Assembly (NCBI GenBank): GCA_902729315.2
Contig: LR746275.1
Location: 3,426,001-3,490,000 of the forward strand
Direction of reading: 5' to 3'
Length of the DNA: 64,000 bases
DNA from: Spirodela intermedia
Taxonomy: Eukaryota > Streptophyta > Magnoliopsida > Alismatales > Araceae
In this document: positions 1 through 15,822 of the stretch, in pieces
Position numbering within the stretch: position 1 is the first letter of the stretch
Layout: each line of letters starts with the position of its first letter
Program-made: the position numbers and the translations under genes
The notes under the pieces: generated by a model
Database searches by the model: none
What the model was told of the DNA's origin: nothing
What the model saw: only the letters and a program-made list of their open reading frames with translations

Positions 1-3000
1 GAACAGGAGGAGGCCACCATCCTCCGAGCCTATACTACCCTTTGCTTGAGCAAGTCGGGGACATTAGAAAAAAGTCAGATTATGACCACACTTAAAAGCG
101 CAGGACTTCCTGCCAATGAAGACTCTGCTGTTGCCATGATGCGCTATTTGAATCCAGACACTCACGGGTCAATCTCCTACAGCCATTTTCGAAATTTCAT
201 GCTTCTTCTTCCCTCAGAGCGCCTTGAAGACGACCCTAGGTAAATGGTATTTCTTGACCGGCTAACTTGCATCATTCATTTCTAATGTCTTACCAATGGC
301 AGTATTCCTATATGTTGAGATGTATTCGTAAATATTCTGATCCGTGGAATTTTATTTTGTCTATTTTATTACTTTAATAATACGCCAATGGCTTCGAATT
401 ATGTAGTATTGTTTTTATCATAAGGCTACACTGTAAGTGTGATTATTTTTGAAGTCTTAGTTCAACTGACTGTATTAATAAATAAATTTTGATCCATAAA
501 GAGTATTTCTCCTCAGAACCAGTTCATACCTGCTATTATTTTCATTTCTAGTCTCTATAATTATTTTTCTTACTGTTATTTTTCTCTGTATTTCTAAGGG
601 ACAATTAGCTATCTCGATTCCTCTCACTTCATAGGTAGCCGTTGGATTCCAGAAATTTAACCATTAATTACGTTCTAATATAGTTGAAACAGTCTTATCT
701 GAAGTCAGGCAGTCATGGGTATGTTTAACGGTTTTCTTTCACGGAGATTAATTTCTAGCGCATCGAATTTTCACCTACAGGAACGTCTGGTTTGAAGCTG
801 CGACGGTGGTTTCTGTCCCCCCTCCCATGGCGATTCGTGCTGAAAGTGTATTGAAGTCTGCTTTAGCAGGTGGACTCGCTTCTGCGCTTTCAACTTCCCT
901 ACTGTACCCTGTGGACACTATGAAGGCAAGCCTCCCCGTTTTTTACCCTGGTTCCCGTACTTCTTCTATTTTATTTTCTAATTATGCAAGGCAGAACAGA
1001 TTGACGAAATAAGAGAGGAAAAGGCATTTTATTTTCTAATTCTGTCACGCTATTTGGATCACTGATTAGCTTGTATCTCGAGGAAGCCATTTATTTTGGT
1101 ATTCTAATCTTTTATCTCGTATGTCAGTTTTTGTCAAAAGTATCATATCAAGGCATAGTTTCTAGCTTTGAAAAACCAAATCTCCTGCTGAAGTAAGATC
1201 ATCCGAGTCTCTGTCAAATCTACCAGTACTGGAACTTTCCAAATACCTGTTCTAGAAATCAGCTCGGTTGCTACTTCTCCACACCCACTTTGTAGGCGTT
1301 GATGGTTTCCATTGATGTTCTATGGGGAGGTCTTGATGGACAATACGAGATATGAACGCTTTAGATTATAAGGACTAGTAATAGTGACAGATCTAATGTG
1401 CCATTTAATGTTAGATCTTCTGTCTCAAGCTCTCTGTTGAGTGTCTTCATGCGTATTGAGTGTTAGATTTTCTGGCCGGCGGTTAAGGTGACATGATGTT
1501 AAAATATCAGACGAGGGTACAAGCATCGACTCTCTCATTCCCAGAACTCGTTTCAAGGCTTCCACAAATTGGGCTACGAGGGTTATACAGAGGCTCTGTG
1601 CCAGCTATTCTTGGGCAATTCTCAAGGTCTTCTTCTTCTGTAGCATCGACTAATTTTCTATATTTGGTGGCATAAATTCACGTGGCTGAATCCTTTTCTG
1701 CTTATGATGGCAACAGCCACGGGCTACGGACGGGGATCCTTGAAGCAAGCAAGCTTCTGTTGATAAATGTTGCCCCTTCACTTCCAGAAATTCAGGTGAT
1801 AATCGTGCCTTAAGTTGCTGTTCTAATTCTCTGACTACAGGTTTGCTTTATTATGTGCGCATTTTCTTCCCTAATTGGATTCAAGATAAGTTGACTTCTA
1901 TTTTTAGTTAATTTTCTTTAAGAATAACCAAAGAATCTGCGTTTTCTTGGGGAAAAAATCGATTCTTTCACTCTTGTTCATCTGACCCAAATGCGATAAT
2001 CTGAAACTTTATTCACAGTTTTTTTCCCTGTTAAATACGTTTTCATTAAATAAATTGGTCTCTAGACGGCTTCATATAATCACTGCTTAATCATTGAATC
2101 TGCCCGACTTTCTTTTTAAAAACATTTAGCAATTTATTACCCTGTATAAATTACGTCTTTTATTTTATTAAGTTCTATTTTTTCCCCAAATTCCCTCCTG
2201 AACAAATTTTCGAGATTTTTTTTTAAGTACCAAATAATTAAATCTGTTAATCATCAGACCTCTTAAAATTAATTAATTTATTCAAACTCTGGCACTGGCC
2301 AGATGTCTGTGGCTCATTCTGTCTCGGCCATAAAAACTGATAGCTGAGAGGAAATCTGTGCGGTGTGTGTCACAGGTGCAGTCCCTAGCGTCCTTCGGCA
2401 GCACCGTCCTTGGAACGGCGGTGAGGATTCCGTGCGAGGTTCTGAAGCAAAGGCTGCAGGCCGGCCTCTTCGACAACGCCGGCGAGGCCATCCTCGGCAC
2501 CCTCCACCGAGACGGCCTCGGTGGCTTCTTCCGCGGCACCACCGCCACCCTCTGCCGGGAGGTCCCTTTCTACGTCGCCGGCGTCGGCTTCTACACCGAA
2601 GCCAAGAAGGTCTTTCTCTCTGTCTCTTTCTCTCTCTCGGTGGGCTGGGTTAAGTGGATAACTCAAAATCCCAATGGCTTTGATTTGTTCGTACCATTCT
2701 GTCATCTATCACTTGCAGGGTCGGTTTGTGAGTCACCCAAACTCTCTCTCTCTCTCGCTGTCTGTCTTTATTGAATCTCGGATGGTCTTTCTGATGGGTT
2801 CAGGCGACTCAGAAGATGCTGGAACGTGAGCTGGAGCCGTGGGAGACGATCGCCCTGGGGGCTCTCTCCGGCGGGCTCGCCGCCGTGGTGACGACGCCCT
2901 TCGACGTGATGAAGACGAAGATGATGACGGCCCCCGAGGGGCTTCCCCTCTCCATGTCCGCCGTGGCCCTCGCCGTCCTCCGCCACGAGGGCCCTCTCGG

Positions 3001-3103
3001 CCTCTTCAAGGGGGCCGTCCCCCGCTTCTTCTGGATCGCCCCCCTCGGCGCCATGAACTTCGCCGGCTACGAGCTCGCGAGGAAGGCCATGGACAAGTCC
3101 TGA
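1..3103 (+). CDS. SAMTL: SAMTL-type mitochondrial carrier family protein, 5' partial
   Basis: This is the last part of a solute carrier of the mitochondrial carrier family, closest to Arabidopsis At2g35800 (SAM-transporter-like), a predicted organellar inner-membrane carrier. The 5' end lies outside the window. Exons are <1-239, 781-925, 1511-1626, 1717-1795, 2376-2609 and 2804-3103; all phases agree and about 370 residues are visible. The first exon carries an EF-hand-like segment whose loop (NPDTHGSISYSH) lacks the usual acidic last residue, so calcium binding is doubtful. All three carrier signatures are intact: PVDTMK, PCEVLK and PFDVMK, one per repeat. The junction after PVDTMK uses a GC donor at 926 (AG|GCAAG). 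It is tail-to-tail with the tetraspanin gene. The family is certain. The transported substrate is inferred from the Arabidopsis name only. Confidence 0.93.
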
Positions 3104-3310
3104 AGGAGAGGAGATGACTCCCCATAAGATACAGCAAGCTCCCCCCTCATCCCACGTTCTCTGTGGGTTTTTTCTATCATTTTCGAAGATTTCTATTCTA
3201 TCAAATCCACGTTCTTGGGCCGGCCTTCAACCCTTCACTTTTTTCGCGGACAGGAAGGTTTTGTACATGTCCCCCCCTCCCCCATTAAAGCAAGCATGAG
3301 AGAGGTTACT

Positions 3311-3369
<59 letters not shown>

Positions 3370-3482
3370 GTCAATCTACAGAACACAAGTTTCATAGAAA
3401 TAGTAGTAGCACCATACCCCATGCTGAACACCCTTTTCCAAGTCTGTAAAAACCGAAGCAAAAGCATCACTGGTAGCTGCAC
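3104..3482. repeat. Intergenic 3' spacer with a (TC)n microsatellite
   Basis: This is the spacer between two convergent genes and holds their 3' UTRs. A nearly perfect (TC)n tract runs about 3315-3370, interrupted once by TTTC. No other gene is visible. Confidence 0.85.
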
Positions 3483-4738
3483 CTAGAACTGGAACCTGCT
3501 GGGGTGGCTCTTGGTCATCCGGGCCACCCCGAAGCCCACGCCGCTGTCATACCTGCGGTTGTTCCTGACCGCCACACAGGCTAGGACGTAGAGGATGACG
3601 AGGAAGACGATCACCACGATGTTGATGAGGACGACCCTCCTCCAGCTTCTCTTCAGCATGGCCGCCACGCCGGCCCTGCAAGAGTCGCAGTCGTAGCAGA
3701 GCTCCTCCTGGTTGTTGCTCCACCTCCTGCAGTCGACGTCCGCCGCAGCCACCGCCAACGCGCCGCCGCCGGTATCCCACACCGTCTCGTTCACGTACAC
3801 GAACCCGCAAGCCGTCGGCGGCTTGCAGCAACCCGACTGAACAGCCCAAATAAAATCCTTAAAACTCCGCTGGGCATTGGATAAGTCATAAGCCGGGATA
3901 TATAATATGTTATTCTCGGCTTATCCTCTCTCTCCCGTAGAATACAGATACGGTCGGCGTAAGTCAACGTCAACCGGGTTATTGCCACGAGGAAAGGGGC
4001 TCCATGGTGATGAACGGCCCCTAACAACTCTGGCAGGCCCCATATCAGAGCAGCCATGGCGAATCCTCTCTACTCTCTTCTCCTTCTTCTCCTCCTACCC
4101 TATCGTGATGAGGAGGAGAAGGGAAATGGGCTGAAAAACGCGGCCTTTCTTGTTCCTAGCTAACGATGGTTAAAAACAGTATAATCGTTCGGGAGAAGCG
4201 CAGAGATTACCTCGATGGGGGAGAGGTTACGAGTGTAGAAGAACTCGGCCGGCGCCGGCGCCAACGTGCCGCCGGTGATGGCGACGTAGCGGCCGATCTT
4301 CCGGCAGACCTTCGTTTCCTGCACGCAGGATCTGATCTTCCCCCAGTACCCGGAGTTAGAGACGCGTTCCCTGAGCCAGTCGGAGTAGTCGGAGAGTTGA
4401 TACTCTAGGAAGGTCCTTCCGGGCACCTGCTTCCCCTCGCCCTGGTTGGTGACGACGAAGGCAAAGATGGTGAATCCGATGAGGACGGCGATGACGATGA
4501 ACATGGCGAAGAGGTAGAACTGGAGCAACCAGCTCATGTAGCAGCAGGCCCCTGCGAAGCCCGCAAGGGAGATAATCATGAGGGCGATCCCGATGATGAT
4601 GATCGGCCACTGGAGGAACTTCAAGCAGTCGGTGGTCGCCTTCGTGCTCAGCCATATCCCCGCTCCCAGTATGGGAATCGATACCAGGAAGGTCAAGAAG
4701 TTTATCCCCCCCACCACCGCGTTGCTCCCTCTCACCAT
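3483..4738 (-). CDS. TET3: Tetraspanin, TET3-like
   Basis: This is a four-pass plasma-membrane or plasmodesmal organiser protein of the plant tetraspanin family. It has two exons, 4738-4211 and 3836-3483, encoding 293 residues, which is normal for the family. The start MVRGSNAVVGG is followed by transmembrane segments at about residues 8-30, 45-65 and 70-95. A large extracellular loop follows, then a fourth segment near VVLINIVVIVFLVILYV. The loop carries the plant-specific GCCKPP motif right after the splice junction (LSPIE|SGCCKPP) and further cysteines including CYDCDSC. The C-terminus contains ARMTKSHPS, as in Arabidopsis TET3, hence the clade call. The single intron at this position is typical of the family. 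A CT-rich leader lies directly upstream (4745-4795). Confidence 0.94.
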
Positions 4739-4751
4739 CTTCTTCCTCCCC

Positions 4752-4782
<31 letters not shown>

Positions 4783-5614
4783 CTTTCTCTCTGTGAGATC
4801 CTTCGCTGGCTATATGAGGGGAGACTGGCTGACGGGACTTTTTTTTTCCTTCAGTTTACAGGCGGTGGAGCCCTCTGATGTAGTTTCCGGGCAAAGACAA
4901 GGTACCCAGTTGCTAAACGACGCCCCCCTTCTTAGAAGGCCGGTGGCTCTCTGGCGGAGACCTGGGCGGCGCTATCGCCGCGGTGATCCCGACCCACCGC
5001 CACCGGGCCCATGACCGCGCTAACCTTCTTAACTAACCAAGTCAACGATGTTTGAGTCAAATACTATTTTTTTAATAGAATTTATGGATTGATCAGAAGT
5101 TGAAGCATGGTTAGAGAGGAGGAGGTGGGGTGGGCCCCTACTGGTCTGCATTTTTCTTACGTGGTTTCTCTGTAAGGAAACACGTCAGGACCCACGACGG
5201 CGTGAGTCTGACGTTGACCTTTCCAAGGAAGCTGCCGGATTCTCTACGCTAAAGCGGATCTGGAAGGGACAGGAATTATTGGGGAAAGGTCGGTAGGAAA
5301 AAAGGAGATTCGGATCCTCCGTTTATCCTCGATACCCGTGGCATTTTCACGTTCCCACACCTGGCTGCAAGATAGGCCTCATTTTCTCTACGTGTAGATG
5401 GGCCAGAAAGTGGCCCATTAAGACACCAAAGCAGGAGGAGACGTGTCCTCCTCCTTCCTCCTCTCTCTGCTTCCCGCCACGTTTTCGTTCTCGCGTAGGA
5501 ACAGATGGACTCTCCGACTCGACGCCACCGTCCTAAATTCCTCCCATTCCTGCGCTTCTCTCCGCCTCTTGCATTTCCTCGTTCTTTGCATCTCGAACAG
5601 CGGAGTCGCCGGAG
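4739..5614. promoter_or_regulatory. Divergent promoter spacer, tetraspanin / RCI2
   Basis: This 0.9 kb lies between two head-to-head genes, so it should hold both promoters. On the minus side there is a CT/GA-rich leader (about 4748-4796) and a TATA-like CTATATGAG about 75 bases upstream of the tetraspanin start. On the plus side the region just before RCI2 is pyrimidine-rich, as plant leaders often are. I see no coding sequence of its own; the long minus frame at 5276-5950 is a shadow of RCI2. Confidence 0.5.
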
Positions 5615-5869
5615 ATGGGATCGGAGACGTTCCTGGAGGTGATCCTGGCCATTCTCCTCCCGCCGGTGGGAGTCTTCCTTCGATACGGCTGCGGAGTAAG
5701 TTTCCTCCCTCGCGCATCTACGCCGCCGGTGGCGGCGATCTTCGATTTCTCTGCTTTTCCCCCCCTGATCCGGCACGTGTCGCAGGCGGAGTTCTGGATC
5801 GATCTGCTGCTGACAATCCTCGGATACATCCCGGGGATCATCTACGCCATATTCGTGCTGGTCGGATAG
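5615..5869 (+). CDS. RCI2: RCI2/LTI6 (PMP3 family) small hydrophobic membrane protein
   Basis: This is a 54-residue plasma-membrane proteolipid of the UPF0057/PMP3 family, whose members are induced by cold and salt and help maintain membrane potential and ion balance. Two exons, 5615-5695 and 5786-5869, join at RYGCG|AEFW. Both hydrophobic helices are clear (about residues 5-22 and 31-51), with the family hallmarks LLPPVGVFLR and LGYIPGIIYA. Length and intron position match Arabidopsis RCI2A/B. It ends at residue 54 without the C-terminal tail found in some longer plant paralogues. Whether it is stress-inducible here cannot be read from the sequence. Confidence 0.96.
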   Translation: MGSETFLEVILAILLPPVGVFLRYGCGVSFLPRASTPPVAAIFDFSAFPPLIRHVSQAEFWIDLLLTILGYIPGIIYAIFVLVG

Positions 5870-6218
5870 ATCGCAGATCGGTGTCCATTCGTTCGTTTGC
5901 TCATGTATTTGTAGATCGATCTTCGTTTCCAGAGGCGCGTGTTCGAGCATTCCTTGTATGTCTTCAGCGCGTTAGGGTTTACCTTCTCCCTCAGCTACAT
6001 GTCATGTTACTGTGGATTCCTCAGAGACAATCTCATCCTTCTGATCGATCCTGAGGCTCGCACATGGATAATTTCTCAGTAGATTCATACTCTTCACGTA
6101 TTCATGCCTCAGATCCGAATCATACACGCGCTTCATTAAATGACCGATCAGATCCATATCAAGTATCGTCGCTTTCTAACTTTCTTCTTCCAAGAAACTC
6201 CTCTTCCATCGATCAGGG
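5870..6218 (+). other. RCI2 3' region with a 52-codon open frame
   Basis: This is the 3' flank of RCI2. An ATG-started frame of 52 codons runs 6064-6222 (begins MDNFSVDSYSSRIHASD, ends SSSIDQG). It is serine- and aspartate-rich and looks coding, but it stops just where the next candidate frame opens in another register. I do not recognise it. It may be the 5' part of the following gene disrupted by a one-base shift, or chance. Confidence 0.25.
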
Positions 6219-6709
6219 ATGAAGACAAATGGCACATTATCCGATGATCCGAAACAAGCGAACATTAATCCAGAGTTACTGTTCATAGGAGATGATGCAA
6301 TGGAGCTGTATGACAGATCAGATAATCTCTGGGACCGGCAGGAGATTTTTTTCTCAGGTGACGAGGGGCCACGGAAAGAAAAGCTCGATGCACGTGAAGC
6401 CTGCGGCAGCCTTGCATGGTACGTCTATATCAGACCTAAAAGCTACCCCATCCCCACTTTCTAGCTAGCTGTGATCAGTGAAGGCACAAACCGACCAGCT
6501 TAATAACTTCCACTGTTCCCGACAGTACATGGTGCAAGTTCCGACATGAATGGAAAACTGCTGCATACGAACGCGAGCGAGACTCTCCTCGTCAGCTTGC
6601 CAGCCGCTCTTCCATCGAAGATCATCCTGTAAATGAGAGGGAACACGTGAAGATCTGTGAGACAAAAGACGGAAGAAGAAAGAGATTTGAGGGCCGCCGA
6701 ACCAGGTAG
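6219..6709 (+). CDS. Unassigned candidate two-exon gene
   Basis: I do not recognise this product. An ATG frame at 6219 runs to a good donor (TG|GTACGT at 6418/6419). An acceptor (CCCGACAG at 6525) continues the same reading to TAG at 6707-6709. Exons 6219-6418 and 6526-6709 would encode 127 residues. The first half is acidic (MKTNGTLSDDPKQANI and LYDRSDNLWDRQEIFF). The second is basic, with a WCKFRHEWKTAAY segment and a C-terminus rich in R and K. No membrane segment or known motif is visible. It ends 15 bases before the ICR stop on the opposite strand. The consistent splice phase and the composition argue for a gene; the lack of homology I can recall argues for caution. Confidence 0.35.
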
Positions 6710-6723
6710 AGCTCAACCATCGG

Positions 6724-8369
6724 CTACTTCTGGGACTTCTTCCAGAAACCCCCGAGCTTCCTCATGACGGTGGTGTTCTTCCTCTTGGGGGATCCCTCGT
6801 CCACGTCGTCGTCGTCGTAGGGCGAGCTCATTAGCTTCGAGCCGAGTTGGGGGTAGCCCGAGTCGATGGACCCGGTGCGTTCCATCATTTTCCCGTGGCT
6901 GCCGGCGGAAAGAATCGCCGCCGCCGCTTCCGCTGCCTTCCTCCACTGCTCCGATTGAATCCTCAGCCTCCTCAGCTCATCCTCCATCTCCCGATGCGCG
7001 GGCTGGGCAACCCTTCTCCCTCCTTCCTCCTCCTTCCTCATCTCCGCCCTCAGCAGATCGTTCTCTCTGGAAATCCGCTGAAGCTGAGCTTCGATCTCCG
7101 ATCCCGACCCGTTCAACTCAGAGACCCTTCTCAACTCGGCCTCCTTCTCCCTTAAAGCCGCCGTCAACTCCGTCTCCTTCTCCTCCGAATCGGCCCTGAC
7201 TCGCTCCGCCAACTCGCGGGAAGACCAGAGCTCCGCCGTGCTCTGGACCTGCCCCTCCAAGAACATCATCTCCGCCGCTTCCAGCGCAGACTTCAACCGC
7301 TCCACCTCCGAAGCCAAGCAACTCGTCTCCACCACCGAGTCGGCCCGAGACCGCCGCAACGCTTCCAACTCGGCGCTGAGCGTCTCTATGGTCCCTCTGT
7401 ACTTCGCTTCCATCCTCTCCCAGTCTTCCTGCTCGGCCCTGAGCGTCTCCATGAGGGAGACGGTCTCCACCATGTCCTCCTTCAACGAGTGCAGCTCCGA
7501 GTGGGCCAACTCGGCCTGCTTCACCTGGGCCGACTCGTTACTCACCACCATCTCCATCTGCAACTTCAGCTTCTGGATCTCGTTCATGGCGGAGGCGAGT
7601 GCGGCCGAGTCGACCGAGCTCTGCCTCTGGACGGCCTCAAGCTCGGACTGCCACGCTCGGTCCCGCTCCTGAGACAGCTTCCGGAGTTCTTGGATCCTCT
7701 CGTCCTCAGAGACAGAGAGCTCCAGCATCTCCCGCTTGGTCTCGTCGAGCTTGGAAGCCATGGCCAGGCACTGCTTCTTGGCCTCCTCTGCTTCCTGGAG
7801 GGCGCGCCTCTTGCATGACTCCGCCGAGCTGAGCAGGTCCTTGGTCTTCTTCAGGTCCAGCTGGGCCTGGACCAGCTGGGACTCTAAATCCGAAACCCTA
7901 CTGGTTCTCTTCTTCTGGAGCTATTAGAGGGGAGGGAAATCGTCAAGCTCCATCACAAGAACCTTAGGAAGAGAAACGAAAAATACGATGATTACTTCAA
8001 AGGGAAAACCTGAATCCTCATGGGTTCGAAGAAAGGTCAACTTTTGAGCTAAATTTATCAAATGCAAAGACATTTGAACGATAAAAAGTTGAAAAAATAT
8101 GTACAGAGAATTCGAAACGATAAATTCAGCTCAAAAGTCAACTCTTCTTGAGACCCATGAGGAGTTCAACCGTCGAAAATCTCAAAATTTCTAGCGTCAC
8201 GAACCTCAGATGCAGGGCTTCTCGGTGATCTCCTCTCAACAAGTTTGGGACTTCCTTCGGTCGGAGTCCTCACCAGAGAGTTCATGGAGGCAGCTGAGCC
8301 AGACTCAGACCCCGCAACCTTGGCCTGACGTGTAGACCGCGGGGTGATAGGGGAGGTCTTCTGAGGCAT
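6724..8369 (-). CDS. ICR: Interactor of constitutive active ROPs (ICR/RIP family)
   Basis: This is a coiled-coil scaffold that binds GTP-loaded ROP GTPases and links them to exocyst, microtubule or kinesin partners at the cell cortex. Two coding exons, 8369-8205 and 7920-6724, give 453 residues. The N-terminus (MPQKTSPITPRSTRQ ... RRSPRSPASE) is the short basic Ser/Pro leader of the family. Residues about 60-380 are almost continuous heptad coiled coil. The C-terminal hallmarks are present: QWRKAAEAAAAIL (the ROP-binding QWRKAA motif), an acidic YDDDDVDE stretch, and a basic tail ending VMRKLGGFWKKSQK. A good acceptor (TTTTTCTGGAGCAG) about 19 bases upstream of the ATG suggests a 5' UTR intron. 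I cannot say which ICR paralogue it is. Confidence 0.93.
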
Positions 8370-13614
<5,245 letters not shown>

Positions 13615-13717
13615 TTGGCGGGCTAAGCGGTCGTCCTCCTCGGCCCTCCGATGCGCGCGCTGGGAACTCTGAATGCGGCCGCCGCCCTGCGAAGAACTAG
13701 CCCTCTCTTTGCACAGG

Positions 13718-13727
13718 TATATATATT
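13718..13727 (-). promoter_or_regulatory. TATA box of RPS23
   Basis: The run TATATATATT on the plus strand reads AATATATATA on the gene strand, about 105 bases upstream of the RPS23 start codon and followed by a CT/GA-rich leader. Spacing fits a TATA box with a short leader. Confidence 0.5.
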
Positions 13728-13969
13728 CTACCGGCTTTTCTCCGTTAGGGCAAAGGCCGCTTCGCGGCTCTAGTCTGCATCACACAATCGACGCACCTCT
13801 ACCATTCGATGCAAACGCAACGATCACGATTTACGCTTTTCACAACGTTTCGTACGGGCACCATGCCCGCTTCCCTTTGACGGTCCGCATCCTCCAATAC
13901 CTCGGGTTATCGGATTATATCGGGTAAATTTAACTTATGTAACTATATGGGCTCACACGTGACTCCATT

Positions 13970-14900
13970 AGTTATTAGTCCGAGGCAGAGATGAATGAAG
14001 CCCATTAATGTGGCCCACAATGTCCTCGAGTTACCCAGGCTGGGCTGGAACAATCCGTTCAATAGCCTGATCTTGTCAACACAAATTGAAGTCGGCCCAT
14101 TATGAATTTCTATGCGGGCCGCGTGATTGGGCCCCCATGGCCAACAACAACCAGAATCTGTCGGCCCATCATCAGACAATACGAGGAGGTGAAGCCCACA
14201 GTAAACCTACCGACCAATATGCGGGCCCAGCACGCACTAAAGTTTGGGTTTTACCACGCCCAAATTGAATTCGGCCTATTTCAATCTATTTGGGCCGGGT
14301 TATTGGACCACATGTCCAACAACAGCCAGAACTGTCGGCCCAATAGGATATGTAATCGAGAGGATAAACCCACAGTGGACTTCCAACCAAAATGTTGGCC
14401 CCAAAAGTACCAGATTTGGGCTTGACAAGCCGTCCCATTTGGAAGAACCATTTGGGCCAAGTTTTTGGAGGCCCCATAGCGAACAAACGACGTTGGCCCA
14501 TTATCGGACTACGGGGAGGTGAAGCCCACAGAGGATTTCCAAACAAAACATTTGGCCCTATAAGTACCAAAAATGGGCGTCGTTAAGCCCAAATTGAAAT
14601 CGGCCCATTTTTTAATACATTTAGGCCAATTTATTGGATCCCAATGGCCGATAACGACCAGAATATGGCTGCCCCAGTATCGGACGATACGAGGAGTGTG
14701 AGGCCAACAGAGGATTTCTAAACCAAATGTGCCGGGCCCAAAAGTACCATATTTGAGCCTTACCAAGCCCAAATAGAAAATAGGCCTATTTGGAATATAT
14801 ATTTGGGCCAGGGCATTGGACCCTCATTACCCCAATAACGACGAGAATCTGGTGGGCCCATTATGGGACGATACGAGGAGGTTAAATACACGGTTGACCA
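13970..14900. repeat. Degenerate ~170-base tandem array rich in TGGGCC
   Basis: Five diverged copies of one unit can be aligned by the anchor ATTGGxCCxxxATGxCCAAxAACxACCAGAAT, starting near 14126, 14302, 14467, 14633 and 14815 (spacings about 165-182). Other shared words are GACxATACGAGGAGGTGAAGCCCACAG, GGATTTCCAAACAAAA, AAAGTACCA and GCCCAAATTGAAxTCGGCC. The units contain dozens of TGGGCC/GGCCCA words, the Site II (TCP-binding) core found in promoters of ribosomal-protein and growth genes. It sits between divergent RPS23 and the transporter gene. No coding sequence is present. Confidence 0.75.
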
Positions 14901-15822
14901 ACCAGCCAATATGTGGGTCGCACACGGAGTACGAATTCGCGGCTCAACCCGCCCACCATGTTCTCTACCACCTCAAGTTGAAGACTTTTCCACGTGTACG
15001 AATTCGGCGACCAAACCAAGCTGGTAGAAACCAACCAGATTCGCAGATGCTGCCACGTTTCTGGGCACCCCCAGTGCGGGGAGACCAGATGGGCCCACCC
15101 CCCAAATCTGGAGTGGCTCATAAATAATAGAGACCGAGGGGTATTTAGGAAACTGTCGTTTAAAAAACGGGTAAATCGTCAGTAGACCTGACATCCAGGT
15201 CAAAGCGGCGCTGTGCCGTTACGCATCGGCGGGCGCACCGACGCTTCGTCACTGTTCCTGTACGCGTGTGATCGGATGAGACTCGGTTTTATTAGAGATT
15301 AACCCCAATTAATTGAATGAATTGCGGATGGACCTCCGTTTCCCTCGGAAATGAAGAGTTCGGCGGAAAGAGTTTCCCAGTATTTACGGGAAGGAGAGAG
15401 GAGCCCCATTGATCCGGCACTGCTTAACGGGTCTCCTGACGGAACTCAAGACCGACTCTTCTTCCCCCCTACTCCCCCTTCCTCTTCCTCGTCTTCTTCA
15501 CGCCGGCCAGGACCTCCTCTCTCTCCCATCCTTCCAGCTGCCGGCGGCGGCCGTCGGGATCTGCAGAGGTTGCACAGTTTTTGGAGGCGTATTGTATTTC
15601 TCCATTGCATCTCACTCGCCCAAGTGGTAGGATCTCAGATCCGCGCTCCCACCGCCACTACGCCTCTGGCAATGCCCCCTTCCAGATCCGCCCGGCTTCA
15701 GAACCCTATCCCTGGGTTGGTGACTATGATTTGCTGCTAGTGGGGGTAGGGGGGCGATTTGTAAACCCTAATCGTCGCCCTAGGGTAGCGAGGGGGAGGG
15801 AGGCGGGTGGTGTGGGTGCAAG
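14901..15822 (+). promoter_or_regulatory. Promoter-proximal and leader region of the transporter gene
   Basis: This non-coding stretch runs from the tandem array to the transporter ATG. It includes an AT-poor leader with CT-rich runs (15466-15530) and a telo-box AAACCCTA at 15762-15769 about 55 bases before the ATG. Telo-boxes near the 5' end together with upstream TGGGCC sites mark genes expressed in dividing tissue. The open frame at 15351-15740 shows no conserved protein and is treated as leader. Confidence 0.45.

Noticed and set aside
5276-5950. 224-codon minus-strand open frame opposite RCI2
   Set aside because: It is antisense to both RCI2 exons and the intron, is highly charged low-complexity sequence, and matches no family. 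It is a shadow of a GC-rich gene.
6847-7832. Several plus-strand open frames across the ICR gene
   Set aside because: They are shadows of the coiled-coil coding sequence on the other strand; their Leu/Ser/Arg-rich composition is the complement of Glu/Lys/Leu codons.
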